Of a DNA stretch of 64,000 bases, positions 34,549 through 50,712 are shown in pieces. Numbering within the stretch: the stretch's first letter is position 1; each line of letters opens with the position of its first letter. The stretch covers positions 8,246,001 through 8,310,000 of the forward strand of contig NC_053182.1 in the NCBI RefSeq assembly GCF_905163445.1, written 5' to 3'. The notes under the pieces are model-generated. The model did not search any database. It saw only the letters and a list, made by a program, of their open reading frames with translations, and was not told where the DNA came from. Source of the DNA: Pararge aegeria (Eukaryota; Arthropoda; Insecta; Lepidoptera; Nymphalidae). A program made the position numbers and the translations under genes.

Positions 34549-37500
34549 TTACTTTGTCAGAAAAAAAAAAAACTTTTATTGTTGTACATGCTTACTTTAT
34601 GTAAAAATTTCAATAACATGGGGGTACCAGGGTTCAAGGTACAAAGACTTCTTAAGGAACAGATTGCTTATGTCACTATTGGTCTAACAACTCACACATT
34701 GAAGTACCTAATCAAAAGCAGTATATTAAAAGCAAATTCAAAATCACCTAAAAGGTGTGTGGAGTCCAACAATCCGCACTGGGCATGCGTGGTGTACTAA
34801 GGCCTTAACCCCTTTTCATTTAATTGTGAGAGGAGACCCTTAACCTGTAGTGTAACATGGGGTTTATGTTTTACAGTTTACCAACCCTCATTGAGGCAGC
34901 ATGGGTCATTCATTTGGGTCTGCGCTCTAATTCCCTCTCTCCAATGAAAGAGAAGTTTGTGCCCAGAAGCGGATAACTAAAGTTACTACATGCATTAGCC
35001 CAGCAGAGGACACCTATCATATTATGTATATGGTGGTAAACAACATTGTAGAACAGTTATTAGTTCAGGGTGTTGATAGGACGTACCTACCAATATTAAT
35101 ATTGATGGAATTAAAATATTATAATGTACCGGCCACCAGTTGCCAATAATCTGCTAATTCAATCTCAAAGAACACTAGAAAAGATATATAAGGTATTATT
35201 TTTATAATGAATGATATATTTTAAAGATAAAATTTAAACATTTGCACATCATCAATGGCTTCTTACCAATATCAATTATAATAATGACAGTGGATTATCA
35301 ACATTAAAGTTGGATATAATTCCTAATTTACAATTTACAACAAAAAAAATTAGCTAAATGAAATAGGAGAAATGGATATATGTAAACTGAGCTCAGTGAC
35401 TTAAATACAGGATGGATGTAGGCTAGTAATAGGGGGTGTAGTTGGCACCCTTCAGGTACCTTAAAAAAAAATAGTCAACATCTAAAGTTAAAATTGATGG
35501 GGTAGGGTTTTAACCCGCAAAATATTGGCCACATCAACATTTTTAAGTCTTTAAACTTTATGTAGTTTCGATGTTTGAGGTTTTTTAAGTTCTTGTGTTT
35601 AGGTAGGTAGTATTATTAAATTAATAAATAATATTGAAGCTGGTCTCATCACCATTAAGAATTCTTTGAGGATCTAGTAATGTGCCTTTGTTTCCCATCT
35701 CTCTTTGGTACAACCTTATTCCATTAAACCAGCTTCTAATTTATTTTCAGGTACAATTGATGTAGCTTGACTTATTGAACAGATTGAACCAACTTTGATA
35801 AAATGTTATACTCCTAACCATCAGGCTGTCCATCTTTAGAACCATCTGGTCTACATCTTCTTTAACTAGGTATCCTTTCAGTCACTTCTATTTCTAGAAA
35901 AATCACACTCTGCTAGTCGCAGCAAATACCCCCCTCATCTTTCATTGAGAATTGGATTTTATCACACGTTGAAGAACAATTTGTCACTAAGCGGCCCAGA
36001 GACAACCAGCACTGCCATGACGTACACATGCTCTCTCAATGGAATAAGGTATTATTTCTTATGAAAATTATACTGCTAGACTAATTGTTTTGTAATTTAT
36101 TGTAGGTGTGTAAAAGGCGGGTACAAGGCAGTGGCCAATATTAGGATGGTACTGCTCTCTCACTTCCAATCAAGTTCTAATCTGCACCTAGCTTGTAGTA
36201 ATTATGTCCACATGTTTTTGAGATTAGAGGAGAAAATGGGATTTTATCTTGTAGCAGAACGTGCACACATTCTTGTGTGCACGCTAGTACTGCTCAGTTG
36301 TACTTAGATGACGAAACATGTTAATGACCAGAAAGTAGTGAAATCACATTTTGTTGGGCACACACCTTGTCTCAGTGCAGAAGATTTAGTAATTTAAAAA
36401 TTTTGGATAACCTCATATTAGAAAGTACCGACTAAATTTTTCTTTCACTCAAACTAGTTATGTTAGAAGTTACATATTTTAAATAAATTAAATTAAATTA
36501 AATATACTACGACAATACACACACCGCCACCTAGCCCCAAAGCTTAGCTTGTGTTATGGGAACTAAGATGACTGATTAATATTTTTATGAGTAATATACA
36601 TAAATACTTAGAATATGCATATAAACACCCAGACACTGAAAAATATTTACGCTCATCACATAAACATTTTCCAGTAGTGGGAATCGAACCCACGGCCTTG
36701 GGCTCAGAAAGCAGGGTCGCTGCAAACTGCGCCAATCGGCCGTCAAATGCAATTTTCCACTGTGGATGCTGTTTTTAAAGTCATCTCTCAGTGATGATTA
36801 GAACCAATAATATACATGCCACGCAAGGCCTCTTAAGACTGCATGAGTGAAATATTAACTTCAGCAGCATTTTTTATAGACTAACAATTAAAAAAATGAG
36901 AATATGGCGATATTTTTTGAAACAATAGTCTTTGATTAATTATTTATATGTACAACAATGCAATATTTAAAATTTTCCATCAGTATGTGACATTTTGCTA
37001 GACGGAGTGGAAATTATTCAAAACCTAAGCTAAGTTGTGACTCATGCAAAACACATTTATTTTTAATTCCAAATAAGGTTGCTTTGCTATCATATAATTA
37101 TAGAAATAACATAGTATTTAACGATAGACACTCCAAACAAATAAATGCGATGAGTCATTCGATACAAAACGCTAAATATTAGGTAAAAGTTTAATTTTTT
37201 AGATGAAAATGTTAACTATGTACTTACTCGTTTTGATTTGGAAATAATAGCCAAACTAATTATAAAAAACGAAACATTAATAGGTACTACAACTGAAGAG
37301 TTTGTCTATTTGAAAGCGCTAAACTCAGAAACTTCCTATTTCAATAGTAATTATTACGTTTTCATAGCCAGTTTATTGTGGAATAGAAATATATATGTTA
37401 TATGACTGATAAACTGAACGTGCATAAAATCGCGGAAACCATTTCCAAAATATCTGTGCAAGGCGTCGACGACGTGTGACCGTGACCAAGCGCCGGCCGG

Positions 37501-37920
37501 CAACTATTATCGACAGTAAAGTACAAGACACTTATTTAAAATAACTTATTCAGATATTTCGATACACTGATAACGTTAATCGCAACCGTAAACCTGTCGA
37601 TTAGGGCGTGAGAGTCCCTAAAATTCGAAACCATTCGAATAGGACTATACTAGCACATGTCGCCATCTTGTCAACTTGCCGGATTCGTCATCCATCCATA
37701 ATTCAACCTTTACGGCACTTTTTCGCACAAGCAAACGCACATTTATACACTGTCTCACAATCAACTGCTTAGGCAATCTCACTAACACTTAAATGACAAG
37801 AAACTTACATCGAAACCTTCCGACTTGGCCCAGACATTACCGTCGTGACCGGCAATCGCAGCTTTAGAAACACATCTGGATGCAATTAACTGTTTATCGA
37901 CATAATCTTGCCAGCTCATT
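28265..37920 (-). CDS. chic: Profilin (chickadee type), complete, three exons
   Basis: Encodes profilin, the small cytoplasmic protein that binds monomeric actin, poly-proline ligands such as formins and Ena/VASP, and PIP2, and feeds ADP/ATP-exchanged actin to filament ends. The three coding exons are 37920-37810, 30319-30148 and 28362-28265, joining in phase 0 and phase 1 with GT/AG borders (GTAAGT and GTAAAT donors). The product is 126 aa, the usual insect length, starting [20 protein letters not shown] and ending [11 protein letters not shown]3 and Y6 of the poly-proline site, the [18 protein letters not shown] core and the [13 protein letters not shown] segment are all present. The introns are 7.49 kb and 1.79 kb; the first contains a dead Tc1-like transposon, SINEs and LINE tails, yet the exons are intact. 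It diverges from eIF4A, with 3.1 kb of mostly LINE sequence between the start codons. The gene symbol follows Drosophila chickadee. Confidence 0.97.
28363..30147 (-). other. Profilin intron 2
   Basis: 1785 bp, AT-rich. Near 28440-28610 there is a weak match to a LINE tail (tgtcaccaccccttctatcc, gcgactaagggaatgtaact). I see no exon or regulatory element. Confidence 0.7.
30148..30319 (-). CDS. chic: Profilin exon 2
   Basis: 57 codons plus one base, starting after a tgtcaacag acceptor ([20 protein letters not shown]) and ending [11 protein letters not shown] before a GTAAAT donor. It carries most of the actin-binding face. Confidence 0.97.
31665..32789 (+). mobile_element. Degenerate Tc1-like transposon
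   Basis: The plus strand carries a broken DDE transposase. The clearest part is 32288-32510, which translates to [20 protein letters not shown] then [20 protein letters not shown] and [23 protein letters not shown] holds the third catalytic acidic residue (E here) of Tc1-family transposases. Upstream segments match only after frame changes and stops. The right end looks like an inverted terminus (ccagtttttttgtaaagcat then tgta) before a TA; a matching left terminus was not found, so it is probably 5' truncated or rearranged. No function remains. Confidence 0.8.
32150..32546 (+). pseudogene. Tc1-like transposase remnant (DDE domain C-terminal part)
   Basis: The longest open piece of the broken transposase, 129 codons, with its first third out of the original frame. 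Domain evidence is given in the enclosing element. It lacks the N-terminal DNA-binding domain and the first two catalytic residues in one continuous frame. Confidence 0.7.
33585..33690 (+). mobile_element. LINE 3' tail (same family as 22360)
   Basis: Near-identical to 22360-22460 over tatgtatttatatctttgta to tgtacaataaaagtgtattc, with an (attc)n end. Confidence 0.75.
34120..34430 (-). mobile_element. LINE fragment, minus strand
   Basis: The sequence (for example cctctaaggcttgccatctt, ctgcctctgtagcgcttgtc, acgtgaaccgcccatttcca) resembles the reverse-transcriptase region of lepidopteran LINEs read on the minus strand. Weakly placed. Confidence 0.45.
34500..34549. repeat. (TA)n microsatellite
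   Basis: About 24 uninterrupted AT units in profilin intron 1. Confidence 0.97.
34741..34856 (+). mobile_element. SINE family A fragment (3' half)
   Basis: It starts at aaaggtgtgtggagtccaac, and the ggccttaacccctttt and gtgagaggagaccc blocks follow. Head absent. Confidence 0.7.
34857..35040 (+). mobile_element. LINE 3' tail
   Basis: Blocks tttaccaaccctcattgagg, cagcatggg and agcccagcagaggacacct resemble an RTE-type LINE 3' end. Confidence 0.5.
35041..36502. other. AT-rich intronic stretch
   Basis: Within profilin intron 1. No exon-like frames. A short inverted repeat, cgtgcacac / gtgtgcacg, is present near 36260-36283. Nothing else is supported. Confidence 0.5.
36503..36744 (-). mobile_element. 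SINE family B copy, minus strand
   Basis: Reverse complement of the 22798 copy: gggaatcgaacccacggcct (B box reversed), actgcgccaatcggccgtc (A box reversed) and the body ataacacaagctaagc-like block. Both overlapping frames (36544-36735 minus, 36587-36778 plus) are SINE sequence. Confidence 0.9.
37810..37920 (-). CDS. chic: Profilin exon 1 (start codon)
   Basis: 37 codons from ATG at 37920-37918 (context CAAAATGAGC), [20 protein letters not shown] then [17 protein letters not shown], ending before a GTAAGT donor. The annotated start is the family-conserved N-terminus. Confidence 0.97.
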
Positions 37921-38155
37921 TTGATTGAGTTCTTAATATATATTAAAACTAAACTTTGCTAAACCACAATCTAGACCTCGCAACGAGCTAACGCTCCACA
38001 CGAACAAAAAGCACTGCCGTTTCAAAATGGCAGCGCACTCAACAGGACAGGAAGTTCAAGTCTACCACCTTTAAAATTCTAACAATGCGTTCATATTAAT
38101 GCTGTTACACACTATACTAATGTAAATTGGTCGTCAAGTTGGATAGTTGTGTAAT
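37921..38155 (-). promoter_or_regulatory. Profilin 5' UTR and promoter region
   Basis: Only about 235 bp separate the profilin ATG from the LINE that begins at 38160. On the minus strand it contains gacgaccaatttac (CCAAT-like, near 38130) and gctgccattttgaaacggca (near 38025). No TATA box is evident, so initiation is probably dispersed. Confidence 0.4.
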
Positions 38156-38159
38156 AAAT

Positions 38160-38645
38160 AATAATAAATCATCATCATGATCAATTTAACTGATTGACGT
38201 CGACTGCTGGAAATAGGTCTTTGGTAGGGAGTTCAAAAATCTTATTTCCAGCGGCTCCCATCGACTCGTTCAATGTCCACCACATTGGAGGCCACCAACG
38301 TTGCGTTTACCGATGAGGGTTAGCCATTCCAGCGCCGTGGGGCCCCATCGTCAATCTGTTCTCCGAGATTTTACTCGTTGAACTATGTTGGTAACTTTAG
38401 TTCTTTCCCGGTTCTCCTCATTCCTCGATCACATGGAGATACTCCCATCAAGGTCTCTCCATCGCCCGGTGATCTGAGCTCTCTTTTGTAAGCGACCACG
38501 TTTCAGATCCGTAAGTCATTCGACGACTTTGGTTTTAGCACTGTGGTATTTTGGACGAAAATATGTTACGAAGTTTCCCGAACGGTTTTGTACGAACGGA
38601 AACCCTTTCGGCAGTGAGATGGATCTGTAGTTCTTTAGCTAGGTT
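38160..38645 (-). mobile_element. RTE-type LINE fragment, minus strand
   Basis: Sequence such as attgacgtcgactgctggaa, gcggctcccatcgactcgtt, tagccattccagcgccgtgg, gttgaactatgttggtaact and gacgaaaatatgttacgaag matches, in order, a very common LINE 3' region of Lepidoptera as I remember it. It ends in a (atc)n-like tail at the low-coordinate side. Confidence 0.75.
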
Positions 38646-38847
38646 TTTTTTTTAATCTTTTTTTAATCACACACAGAAATTAATAATATTTGGATAATAT
38701 GTTGTTTGTGGGTTGTGTGAATAGAATTAGATTTAAGACTGAGGACGCTGTGTACCAACTTGAGGAGTACCAAAATGAACCTTTGGGTTTTATTTTTGAA
38801 ATTTTGCGCATGCTCTCATTACAAGCCATACATTATACTTTCCTAAG

Positions 38848-40200
38848 TCAAAATTCATTAATTTTAAGTAGGCCTAAAATAAGAACTTTTGAAACATCAA
38901 GTATGTCCCTTTATAGTGACTCTACCACCGGTTCGGAAGGCTGATTCTACCGAAAAGAAGCCGGCAAGCAACTCAGCAGTACAGTAGCAGTAGTAGTGAT
39001 GTCTTTTTCGACATCATTTTACATTTTAACAATCATGGTTCTATCTTGAGTATGATATCTTGGGTATGATAAGGCAAACTTGTCATTATGAAATTCAGCA
39101 ATAGTATAGCAACCTAGATGTATTAAATGTGTTTTTATGCATTTTTTAAACTTATGTGAAGGTTAATCTAATATTACCATCGGTATCATGTTATAAAAGC
39201 ATATACTCAGCCCCACTAATGTTTTCTGCACTTTCCTAAGACGATATGCTGATATCACTAATTTATGACCGTTTCTAGTAAGTGGATTGTTTATCCACTT
39301 TTTTTTTTGTTATAAATATATTGCGAAGTATATCTATTTCTTTAAATTTTTCAAGGAGAGATTCCGGTGATCTGAGTTTGTATATTGATCTGATAGCTGT
39401 TTTATATAATATAAATATAGTATCTATATTAGCTGTCTTGCCCGACGGGAAAATCCCGTATGTCATAACACTATGAAAATACGCAAAATAGACAACCCTA
39501 GCAGTCTCAACGTCTGTAAACTATCTAATTTTTCTGACTGCATAGGTAGCTAAGCTAAGTTTACCCGCTAATGTATCTATCTGGCCACCCCACTGAAGCT
39601 TACAATCCAAGGTCACTCTTAGAAAAACTGTGGACTTCTTCATTTTTATCAATCTTCCTCACATTTGGTAATATAAATTCCACATATTTAGTTTTTTTAG
39701 CATTTAAAAGTAAGTTATTGACAGTAAACCAGTAAGACACACGCAACATAGCACGGTTTACTTCGTCATAATTTTCTTAACTTCTATCAGTCTTGAAAAT
39801 GAGTGATGTATCATCTGCAAACAGTACACAAAATGTTTCACAAAATTGAGCAAAATTGAGCCATTAAGAAAGGCGAACCCTGAGTCTTTGTCTTTCATGC
39901 ATACCCTTTGGATTTGGATTTATGTTTTACGCAATCGAATCGCTTTAGACAGATCACAAAAGACACCAATAGCATTCTTCGAATGTTCCCAGGCATCGTA
40001 GATATGTTTTATCAGTTTAGCATCCGCATCCGTTGTCCGCATCTACCTTTAGTAAAACCATACTGATCTGGGTGAAGGAGATTATTAACATCAAAAGGTT
40101 CTAAAAATTTGTTAAGTATTATTTTTTCAAATATCTAACTTACTGAAGGTAGGATTGAAATAGTCCTGTAATAATTTAGGTCAGCTTTCAAGAACTAAAC
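38848..40200 (-). mobile_element. 5'-truncated CR1/Jockey-like LINE
   Basis: The same family as 27104-28010, longer: the 3' end has aagtaggcctaaaataagaa, gtgactctaccaccggttcg and ggcaagcaactcagcag. Upstream, minus-strand reverse-transcriptase segments include ESLLEKFKEIDILRNIF and, near 40050, NNLLHPDQYGFTKGR (the region before the catalytic core). Many stops. It fills most of the profilin to eIF4A intergenic space. Confidence 0.85.
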
Positions 40201-40204
40201 TTTT

Positions 40205-40335
40205 TTGTCGTGTTGCGGAACGCAGGCCTCTATTTTAGAGGGTAAAACCTAATTTTTGGCCCGACGCAATCGAACCCAGGACCTTGTAAGCCACACGTAA
40301 GTACGTGCTGAACACTAAACCAGCTAAATCTATGT
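40205..40335 (-). mobile_element. tRNA-like SINE head fragment
   Basis: On the minus strand gatttagctggtttagtgtt and gtcctgggttcgattgcgtc give A- and B-box-like motifs at tRNA spacing, but there is no cloverleaf with matching acceptor arms, so it is a tRNA-derived SINE and not a tRNA gene. Confidence 0.5.
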
Positions 40336-41014
40336 ATGAAAAGAAAAAGGAAACACATTTAGATATAAGAAAAGAAATTGGTATTTGATGATAAAGAATT
40401 AATAGTCTATAGATTAAAGCTTTGTATATATCATGTCTTCCATCGCAGTGGTATAGAAAACCACAAAACAAACAAAAACTTTTTTGGTTAAATTATTGAT
40501 ACAAAACATAAAGTTTTTTACTATGTAAATCAGTGTATTTCACTCTTAATCTATTATTATTTTTAATAAACACGATAAAAGGATCAGTGCTATGTAGAAT
40601 TTATCCCAAATTATTGTCTGTTTTTGATTCAACAATTATTAATTACTGTAACAATAATATTTTCCTTTTCAGCTGCTATTGGTATAATACAATTACCTTC
40701 CTTAACTCTGCCGTTGTTGGATAAAATTGAAATCGCGTTCAATTTTAATGGAGTAAAAAGCATTAAGTCAATCTTTTATTATCTGCATGGCACGTTATAT
40801 ACTCTGTTCCAGAACTGTGGCTTCTACTTCCGTCGTTTTATTTCCAATAATTTTAGTATTACTCATCTTCTTGTTCAAAAGAGTCTTTATAAAATTTGAA
40901 GTGTTAAATAATTTTGTTTCAATATTTTAAAATTAATATATTGCAATTAAATACTTTTGTTTCATATTTCTTGATCTATTAAAAAAAAGCTTTTCCTAAA
41001 CTTAACTTGACCTT

Positions 41015-41050
41015 GCTAGTTCTTTTCCGTTCAGCTACCGCGATTGGAAC
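41015..41050 (+). promoter_or_regulatory. eIF4A initiator and 5' UTR (TCT/TOP-like)
   Basis: The sequence agttcttttccgttcag 30 bp before the ATG fits the polypyrimidine TCT initiator used by translation-machinery genes in animals, with the C at 41022 as a possible start. That would give a 29-nt 5' UTR beginning CTTTTCC, a TOP-like leader. This is an inference from the motif and the gene class. Confidence 0.4.
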
Positions 41051-46457
<5,407 letters not shown>

Positions 46458-46700
46458 GGCGCCGGCGCATTCCAGTTTATAATTTGTGTCCTGCATTCTA
46501 TTGCGATATTTAACGGTGTGAGTATTAGGAGCTGATCCTGAGTACCGCTGTGCTGAATTTTTTATTGGAACTCATTTCTTTTGGACCGATATTGGTTTTA
46601 GTTTAATTAATGAATAATAACTACTATAATAGACGTATCTTGATAAGTTTAATATATATAGGCGTAGGACCGGCTCGGCCGGATGGCCCCCGTTCCGCGT

Positions 46701-46726
46701 AGACCCCTCCGCCTACGGAGGGGTCT
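46701..46726. repeat. GC-rich 11-bp perfect hairpin in the eIF4A 3' UTR region
   Basis: Arms agacccctccg (46701-46711) and cggaggggtct (46716-46726) around a 4-nt loop ccta, embedded in a GC-rich patch (46664-46735) 240 bp past the stop codon, within AT-rich surroundings. It would be a very stable RNA stem. Confidence 0.85.
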
Positions 46727-46837
46727 CATCGGGTACTGGAGAGGCTATTTCAATCACAAAAGTACTAGAAGGAAATGATGTATTGTAGCTTTTTTCCAGT
46801 TGTACATAATATGGTAAACTGTTTTTGTAATACGGTT

Positions 46838-46843
46838 AATAAA
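46838..46843 (+). promoter_or_regulatory. Candidate polyadenylation signal of eIF4A
   Basis: AATAAA about 380 bp after the stop codon. A later AATAAA near 47132 is an alternative. Confidence 0.4.
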
Positions 46844-46849
46844 TATGAT

Positions 46850-47535
46850 AAAATATCTTCTTTGTATTGTTATTGGAATGAAATTGTAGCACTCCATTCC
46901 CGATCGGAACCTTAATTTCACTGGCCTTTTATTCAATGTATAAATTTTGTTTACAGAAAATCTACCAACTGAGCTGTTGAAACGCACTTTGGACACAACT
47001 ATGTGGAAATAATAAATCAAATTTCCTCTAAGTCATTACTTTCTTTTTGCAGGTCCTTTATGTATCCTGTGTTCCCATACTGCTATTAATTTTCTACATG
47101 GTTTTATGTTGCGAATTATTTATATTTTTGGAATAAATTTTCTTCGAATGATACGAAGTTGGTAATTAAGGTTCCTATTTTAAAGTGCGAAAACATACTT
47201 ATTAACTACACTAATAATTATAATCTTGACATAAAAATAATAAACTTAATATAATTATGTTTGTACACTAGGTACTAAAGGTATTTTCAAACACTTCATG
47301 TATACCACTTGGATTTCAATAATCTATTATCAATTACCATAATAACAATAATTGCCCTAAATGTTACATAAAGGCTACATATTCAAGGGTCTTTTATTTC
47401 CTTCATGTTCTCCTCGGCCGAACATGTTATTATAGTATAGCATAGTACACATGAATATGTTATATGAAAAATGTTACATGTTTTTGTCGCCATAGAAACT
47501 AAGGCGGTATTTAAATAATCTTGTTAGTACTACGC
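46850..47535. other. AT-rich intergenic stretch
   Basis: Between the eIF4A 3' end and the transposon at 47541. No supported gene. Confidence 0.5.
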
Positions 47536-47540
47536 TTTAA

Positions 47541-49029
47541 CACGTTGGCCGCTGAAAACACGTTTGTGTTTTAAAACTACGTAACGCGTGTGCGGCTCGA
47601 ACACGCTAGGCGTGTTAAAATAAATGTACCTACAAGGATGCGGCCGAACACGCTGGGCGTGTTTTTTCGGCGTTCTGCGAGTGCGGCAAACATAAACGCT
47701 GTGTTGTTTAAATATACTGTTAGAGCGGCCTTTACGCAACAAGTGTTTTATACGTTACCGCAAGTACGTTTTATTAAATATTAGTTAAACGTTAACGCAA
47801 TCACGTTTTATTATATATTAGACAATATACCTACTTAAAATTCGTTGTTTTGTGAGTTATCTAATCATTATACATGAGTGTAGATTTCTTAATAAGTCCC
47901 ATGCCATCGAGAGAATCGATCATCACACGTATAACTAACAAGTTCATATAAAAAACATGTTTTCGACCAAATATTTGCAACAATAGTATAATACCATCGA
48001 TCACTAAATAATACCCACCTAGATAATAGCATTGTTTTAAAATATTTTATAGGGACGCGAAATAGATATTGATATCGATATAGGATCGTCGTCCTATATT
48101 TTAGCATACTCTACAATGTTTTTCTGCAATAAAGGTATCCGCAACATAAGTTTGACGTCTATTTGTATATTTTTTAATATTTGTACGCCTGAGTTCGCCT
48201 GCACTATTTTCATTGGTATCGGTATCGTCAATAATTTATTTTATAAATATCGGTTTGCATTCCATTATACCGACAGAATTACAAAACGATGCATCCGCAT
48301 CCTTATTTTTTCTTATCGTCTTAAATAAACGTTATCGGTGCGGCCAGCGGTACCAATAAACTACTCAGGAATGAGTTACTATTGTTTCGAATATAAAAGT
48401 AAATTAAACAATGGTTCTGTATATTTACTATATTTACTTTTAAAATAATATGCATTTTAAATATAACAATTATATTTAAAATGCATATTATTTTAAAATT
48501 TGCTTCTTTGTCGGCAATCCGCATTCGTATGCAAGTAGGTATTTAATACTGTTTTTTTACTTATTTATTTATCATGATTCGTAAATGTCATTCACAAGTT
48601 ACACACAGGTTAACGCTGCCGCGATTTTGAATATAGTAAAATAGTGTACCTACCAGATGTAAAGCCACTATATTTAAAGCTCTTTAGAAAATGATTATTT
48701 TTGAAAAAAAGAAAATCTGTGTTGACTACATTAAAGTTTTATTCTATTTTATCCAACAAAAAAAATACAAATTGCTACTCAAATGCGACAAGTTTTGGGT
48801 TTTCATGTTGTTCAATAAATAAATGAGAAAATACGAGTGATGTAATAACACACCTGTTGCGTAAAGGCCGCATAGCTGTCGCGATAAGTTTAAACACGCC
48901 AGGCGTGTGGGGCCGCATGCTCGTAGCGCCTGTTTCGAATACGCTTCACCAGTGCTGAAAACACGCCTAGCGTGTAATCCTGCCGCACTCGTGTACCGTA
49001 TTTGTTAATGTTAGGCAGCAGTCAACGTG
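47541..49029. mobile_element. Non-autonomous DNA transposon with palindromic subterminal motifs (piggyBac-like?)
   Basis: The ends are inverted: the left begins cacgttggccgctgaaaac right after TTAA (47537-47540); the right end, read in reverse, begins cacgttgactgctgcctaac, next to tgag where TTAA would be expected. Inside each end are two copies of a 15-16 bp palindromic motif (acacgc-nn-gcgtgt type: 47601, 47648, 48894, 48961), each near a tgcggc block, and then an inverted gcggcctttacgcaaca (47725-47741 and 48855-48871). The interior is AT-rich and non-coding. A TTAA flank and CAC-type ends would fit a piggyBac-like MITE, but the class is an inference and the right TTAA is not intact. Confidence 0.65.
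48438..48498. repeat. Perfect 29-bp palindrome with 3-nt loop
   Basis: Arms 48438-48466 and 48470-48498 are exact reverse complements (ttttaaaataatatgcattt ... loop caa). It lies inside the transposon at 47541-49029, not at its ends. Confidence 0.95.
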
Positions 49030-49916
49030 TGAGTTGATAATCCAACTATGTAAAATAGACTAGTTACGTCACTGAAAATGGTGTAACAACCTTATGTATT
49101 GCTTACCTTTTCACATATCGCATAGCGACATCGGGTCGATGAATTATTATGATCATGATATAACTTGATTTTGCCATGACATTGCTGTTCCACTTAGGCT
49201 TGGCTTCTGACTAGGAACTTTTCATCCATAGCGGCAGAAATAAGCTTTGGTGGTAGGAACTTTCCCCCGCACAAGCTCAGTCAGAAAAGCTGTACTTCTA
49301 GTACTATAGAGCTCCCGCTATAAAGAGGGGTACCTATCGCAAATGTTCATTGCCAGCTAACGACAGCTTGGAGGTTTTTAAGTATCGAAACACTGTAACG
49401 TCAAAGCATAATGTTTTAGAGTTGCAAATTCTAAAATCCCATTTTTTTATTTTTCCAAGAGCGCTTGCTATTAAAGTATGAATGATCTAGTTATATAAAA
49501 TACATTTTACTCTTGACGTTATAGTGTCAATAGTTGACTCCACAAATCTTCAATTAGGCTGCCAGTCCATCGGAGCGAAGCGAGGCAGGGGAGCTGAGAA
49601 ACGGACTAATGCGGAGAAGAATTGCGTACTGTGTATTTCCATTAAATCCCCATCACTAGCCCTATCATAAGTTGGGCCTGACTGCGCTGTGAAAAGTACT
49701 GGAAATCTGAAATGCCTGCGGGTATTATCAGAGATACGGAGTGTCTGATGTCTACTTATTTGTAACATTGCTATGATAATATCGGTAGGCGTTTCAGATT
49801 ACAAAAAATAACTATTGAATGAAATCCCAATTTATCCTGGTTAAGATTGAATGTAGTTGAATAACTACTATACACTATATTGAATAGTCCTTGTTAACAA
49901 CGGGGACAGTAGGATT
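49030..49916. other. Intergenic stretch
   Basis: No supported gene. 49556-49770 is GC-balanced with a 72-codon minus frame and no recognisable family. Confidence 0.45.
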
Positions 49917-50195
49917 GGCGACAGCGGTGAGCGCTGTGGTTATAAATGGGAGGTCCTGGGTTCTATTCCCAGGGCAGCTTTCTCTACTCTGGGCTGGTGG
50001 GAGGTTTCAGTCGTGGCTAGCTACCATCCTACCCACAAAGACATGCCGCTAGACCACTTAGCTTTTTGGTACGAAGTCTTGTAAAAACAGATTAGGGTTA
50101 TGGGTATTAATATAAGTGCCATACCTATGGTATGGTGACCATATGGTGAGATTGCAGTCAAGGGCTAACTTGTAGTGGAATTAAAATTCATCCCT
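49917..50195 (+). mobile_element. SINE family D copy with tRNA-like head
   Basis: Head acagcggtgagcgctgtggt and B-box-like gggttctattcccagg, followed by the family body ggctggtgggaggtttcagt, cgtggctagctaccatccta, aaagacatgccgctagacca and the 3' part tggtgagattgcagtcaagg with gctaacttgtagtgg. This copy defines the orientation of the family; the copies at 4688, 5362 and 20830 are on the minus strand. Confidence 0.82.
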
Positions 50196-50706
50196 TGGTA
50201 TATTTTACAAGACAAAGGGAGTAGCAAATCATACGTTTTGCACCAGCACCGAGGGTAGAGAGGAGACTACGACGATACCAGCACTCACTAACGCGTTGCA
50301 TCGCTTCGAATTGCCTTTTTAGCGCTAATAGGTATGCGCCACAAGATAATAATTAGTTGTTATGTCGTCCACTTGTTAATTGCTTGTCCTATCGCTGAGA
50401 TGAGACATGAAAATGACCACACTACAATACCAGTAATTTGATCGAATTGCCATGAATGCCTGTGGGAAAATTTTTATCAATATGCGAAACTTTTTTCATA
50501 AGGAATGTTTTACACAATATATTGCGATTTTTAGTTCTTTCGGGAACTTCAAAGCAAATACTGAATCTACTATTGCTAAGACTTTGCCGGTACACATAAA
50601 GGAAACACTTCTCTTGACCGCTTCGACGCAGAAATGACGCCACTTCAAGTTAGAACGAGAGTGTCGTCCTTCAGATCATGTTATCAATTTTTTAACTATG
50701 TAATCA

Positions 50707-50712
50707 TTTATT
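50707..50712 (-). promoter_or_regulatory. Candidate polyadenylation signal for the membrane-protein gene
   Basis: AATAAA on the minus strand, about 190 bp after the stop codon of the gene at 50900-52066. Confidence 0.4.

Larger units (their letters stand above)
30320..37809 (-). other. Profilin intron 1 (7.49 kb)
   Basis: Large first intron. Contents: a Tc1-like remnant (31665-32789), two LINE 3' tails (33585 and 34857), a LINE fragment (34120), a (TA)n microsatellite (34500), SINE copies (34741, 36503) and otherwise AT-rich DNA. A compact GC-rich segment at 37460-37500 (ccaagcgccggccggcaact) and a gccatcttg motif near 37663 lie close to exon 1 and could be promoter-proximal elements. Confidence 0.8.

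Noticed and set aside
46701..46726. Rho-independent-like terminator
   Set aside because: The genome is eukaryotic and the hairpin lies in a polymerase II 3' UTR region; bacterial terminator logic does not apply.
47590..47784. Open frames over the left end of the 47.5 kb element
   Set aside because: They are created by GC-rich terminal motifs; no transposase motif is present.
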